Assembly: GCA_964597045.1 (NCBI GenBank)
Contig: CAZQWE010000001.1
Location: 1 to 64,000, forward strand
Reading direction: 5' to 3'
DNA length: 64,000 bases
Source: UBA9655 sp964597045
GTDB lineage: Bacteria > Pseudomonadota > Alphaproteobacteria > UBA9655
Part shown: positions 63,181 to 64,000 of the stretch, piece after piece
Position numbering within the stretch: position 1 is the stretch's first letter
Layout: every line of letters begins with the position of its first letter
Position numbers and translations under genes: made by a program
Notes under the pieces: generated by a model
Databases searched by the model: none
Told to the model about the DNA's origin: nothing
The model's input: the letters and a program-made list of their open reading frames with translations, nothing else

Positions 63181-64000
63181 ATGCGTAATATTATTATTAA
63201 ATCATTTTATTTTTTGACAGTGCTTTCCTCGGTGTTTTTTACACCTGTGGCAGAGGCAAAAATGCCGATAGCTGCCTTTAAGGGAGTAACAAAAACCTTT
63301 AAAAAGGGCAAAGAACATTTGTCTCCGACTTTTGGTGAAGCAGCTCTGGAAACTGGCCTCACTTATGATATGCGTTTTTATTTTGAATTCGAAGCCGGGT
63401 TCAAAGCCGATGGAACAAATGACTACAATAAAGATACCTCGAAAAATCCTTTATGGCTTGTGATCAAGGATTTGTTTCCTTCACCCGCTGGAGACATAGC
63501 ACCCACAGTTAATACTGCTATTAATTTTGGTCGATTCGCAACACCTGAGACCTTTGCAGTGTTGCTTAACTTCACGAACAAAGTTCGATCCTTATCTGAA
63601 ACGCAAACCCCGACACAAAGCCCTCGAAAATTAGAAAGTGAGCTCAGCTTACTTAAAATGGAACATAAAACCCTACTCAGCCCTAAGTCCTCCCCAGGTG
63701 AGAGCAAAAAGAAAAAAAAGGGAACAATCATCCCAAGATTTACCTTAGAAGAAACAGAAACAAAGATTGCTGAGCTAGAAACAAAAGTTAACGATATTGC
63801 AAGTACAGAGAAAAAAAAGCAGGAGTTAAACTCAGAAGTCGCACAAGAGTTATTGAATACCCTAGATGACAGAACAATTGTCAATTTACTAGAACAAGAA
63901 CATCTGGCGACATTGGTCAACACTGAGCTGAATAAAGATCACGAATACATTGAGCTTCAAAACAAATTAGAAGAGGCAAGAATAAATGGTCAGTTCGGAC
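63181..64000 (+). CDS. Exported protein with coiled coil (3' partial)
   Basis: An open frame starts at ATG 63181 and runs to the last base without a stop, so it is cut by the window edge. The first 27 residues are a signal peptide (MRNIIIKSFYFLTVLSSVFF..., ending VAEA). After a Lys/Glu-rich and aromatic region, a helical, Glu/Lys-rich part (LEETETKIAELETKVNDIAS region and KKKQELNSEVAQELLN) suggests coiled coil. No strong ribosome site is seen (AT-rich upstream). It is a neighbour, maybe a relative, of the preceding exported protein. Confidence 0.65.
   Translation, partial: MRNIIIKSFYFLTVLSSVFFTPVAEAKMPIAAFKGVTKTFKKGKEHLSPTFGEAALETGLTYDMRFYFEFEAGFKADGTNDYNKDTSKNPLWLVIKDLFPSPAGDIAPTVNTAINFGRFATPETFAVLLNFTNKVRSLSETQTPTQSPRKLESELSLLKMEHKTLLSPKSSPGESKKKKKGTIIPRFTLEETETKIAELETKVNDIASTEKKKQELNSEVAQELLNTLDDRTIVNLLEQEHLATLVNTELNKDHEYIELQNKLEEARINGQFG

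Noticed and set aside
63423..63923. 166-codon minus-strand frame at the right edge
   Set aside because: Lies opposite a continuous plus-strand frame with a signal peptide that runs to the window end; the plus frame is the gene.

Overview
The window looks like the chromosome of an AT-rich, host-associated alphaproteobacterium, probably from the Holosporales/Rickettsiales-like bacteria of protists. Support for this (family knowledge plus inference): a 17 kDa-antigen-type glycine-zipper lipoprotein, an MlaE with a fused STAS domain, an LdtR-like MarR regulator, a PmtA-type phospholipid methyltransferase, the xerC-tal/priA neighbourhood, and many exported proteins of unknown function. There is no insertion sequence, prophage or CRISPR array. 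Two tRNAs (initiator Met and Glu) and one cobalamin riboswitch are clear.

Layout. 1-8.9 kb: two very large accessory genes, a GTPase/collagen-like/OTU-protease-like protein that is open at the left edge, and a filamentous-haemagglutinin/CdiA-like polymorphic toxin. 9-19 kb: tRNA-fMet, a SIMPL protein with a voltage-gated-channel-like protein, a glycine-zipper lipoprotein, transporters (CDF, DAACS, MHS, DMT), a LuxR regulator overlapping a methyltransferase, a GNAT-like protein and a VOC protein. 19-24 kb: tRNA-Glu, a 2H phosphoesterase, and the operon pccB - 2TM protein - pccA (propionyl-CoA carboxylase). 24-32 kb: a 1074-aa LuxR-STAND-TPR protein with a transmembrane segment, an SDR, arginase and ornithine aminotransferase, then a cobalamin riboswitch heading a gene for a membrane-anchored protein with a PccA-like biotinyl domain. 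32-43 kb: accA, a LysR/rhodanese divergent pair, two exported proteins, xerD, and a complete Mla lipid-transport set (mlaA, mlaC on minus; mlaE, mlaF, mlaD on plus) with aroK, a PagL-like barrel and nusB. 43-54 kb: a HAD-like exported protein, a GT9 glycosyltransferase, MarR, PmtA, xerC-tal/priA, PAP2, an APH(6)-like kinase and cytosine deaminase. 54-64 kb: REP-like palindromes, AlaX, VOC, a second LuxR, an ABC-F ATPase with a possible leader peptide, a three-gene operon (exported unknown, DUF1937-like, exported Nudix-like), an exported Fe-type superoxide dismutase, and two exported proteins, the last of which runs off the right edge.

How the genes fit together. Arginase and OAT feed arginine toward proline and glutamate. 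PccAB makes methylmalonyl-CoA, whose further use normally needs a B12-dependent mutase that is not in this window. The B12-riboswitch gene with a PccA-type biotinyl domain is the most unusual link seen here. The Mla, PmtA, PagL-like, GT9 and PAP2 genes point to heavy investment in the envelope. The OTU/GTPase protein, the polymorphic toxin and the exported Nudix and HAD-like proteins are candidates for action on a host or on competitors. All functions come from motifs and remembered family features; no database search was run.
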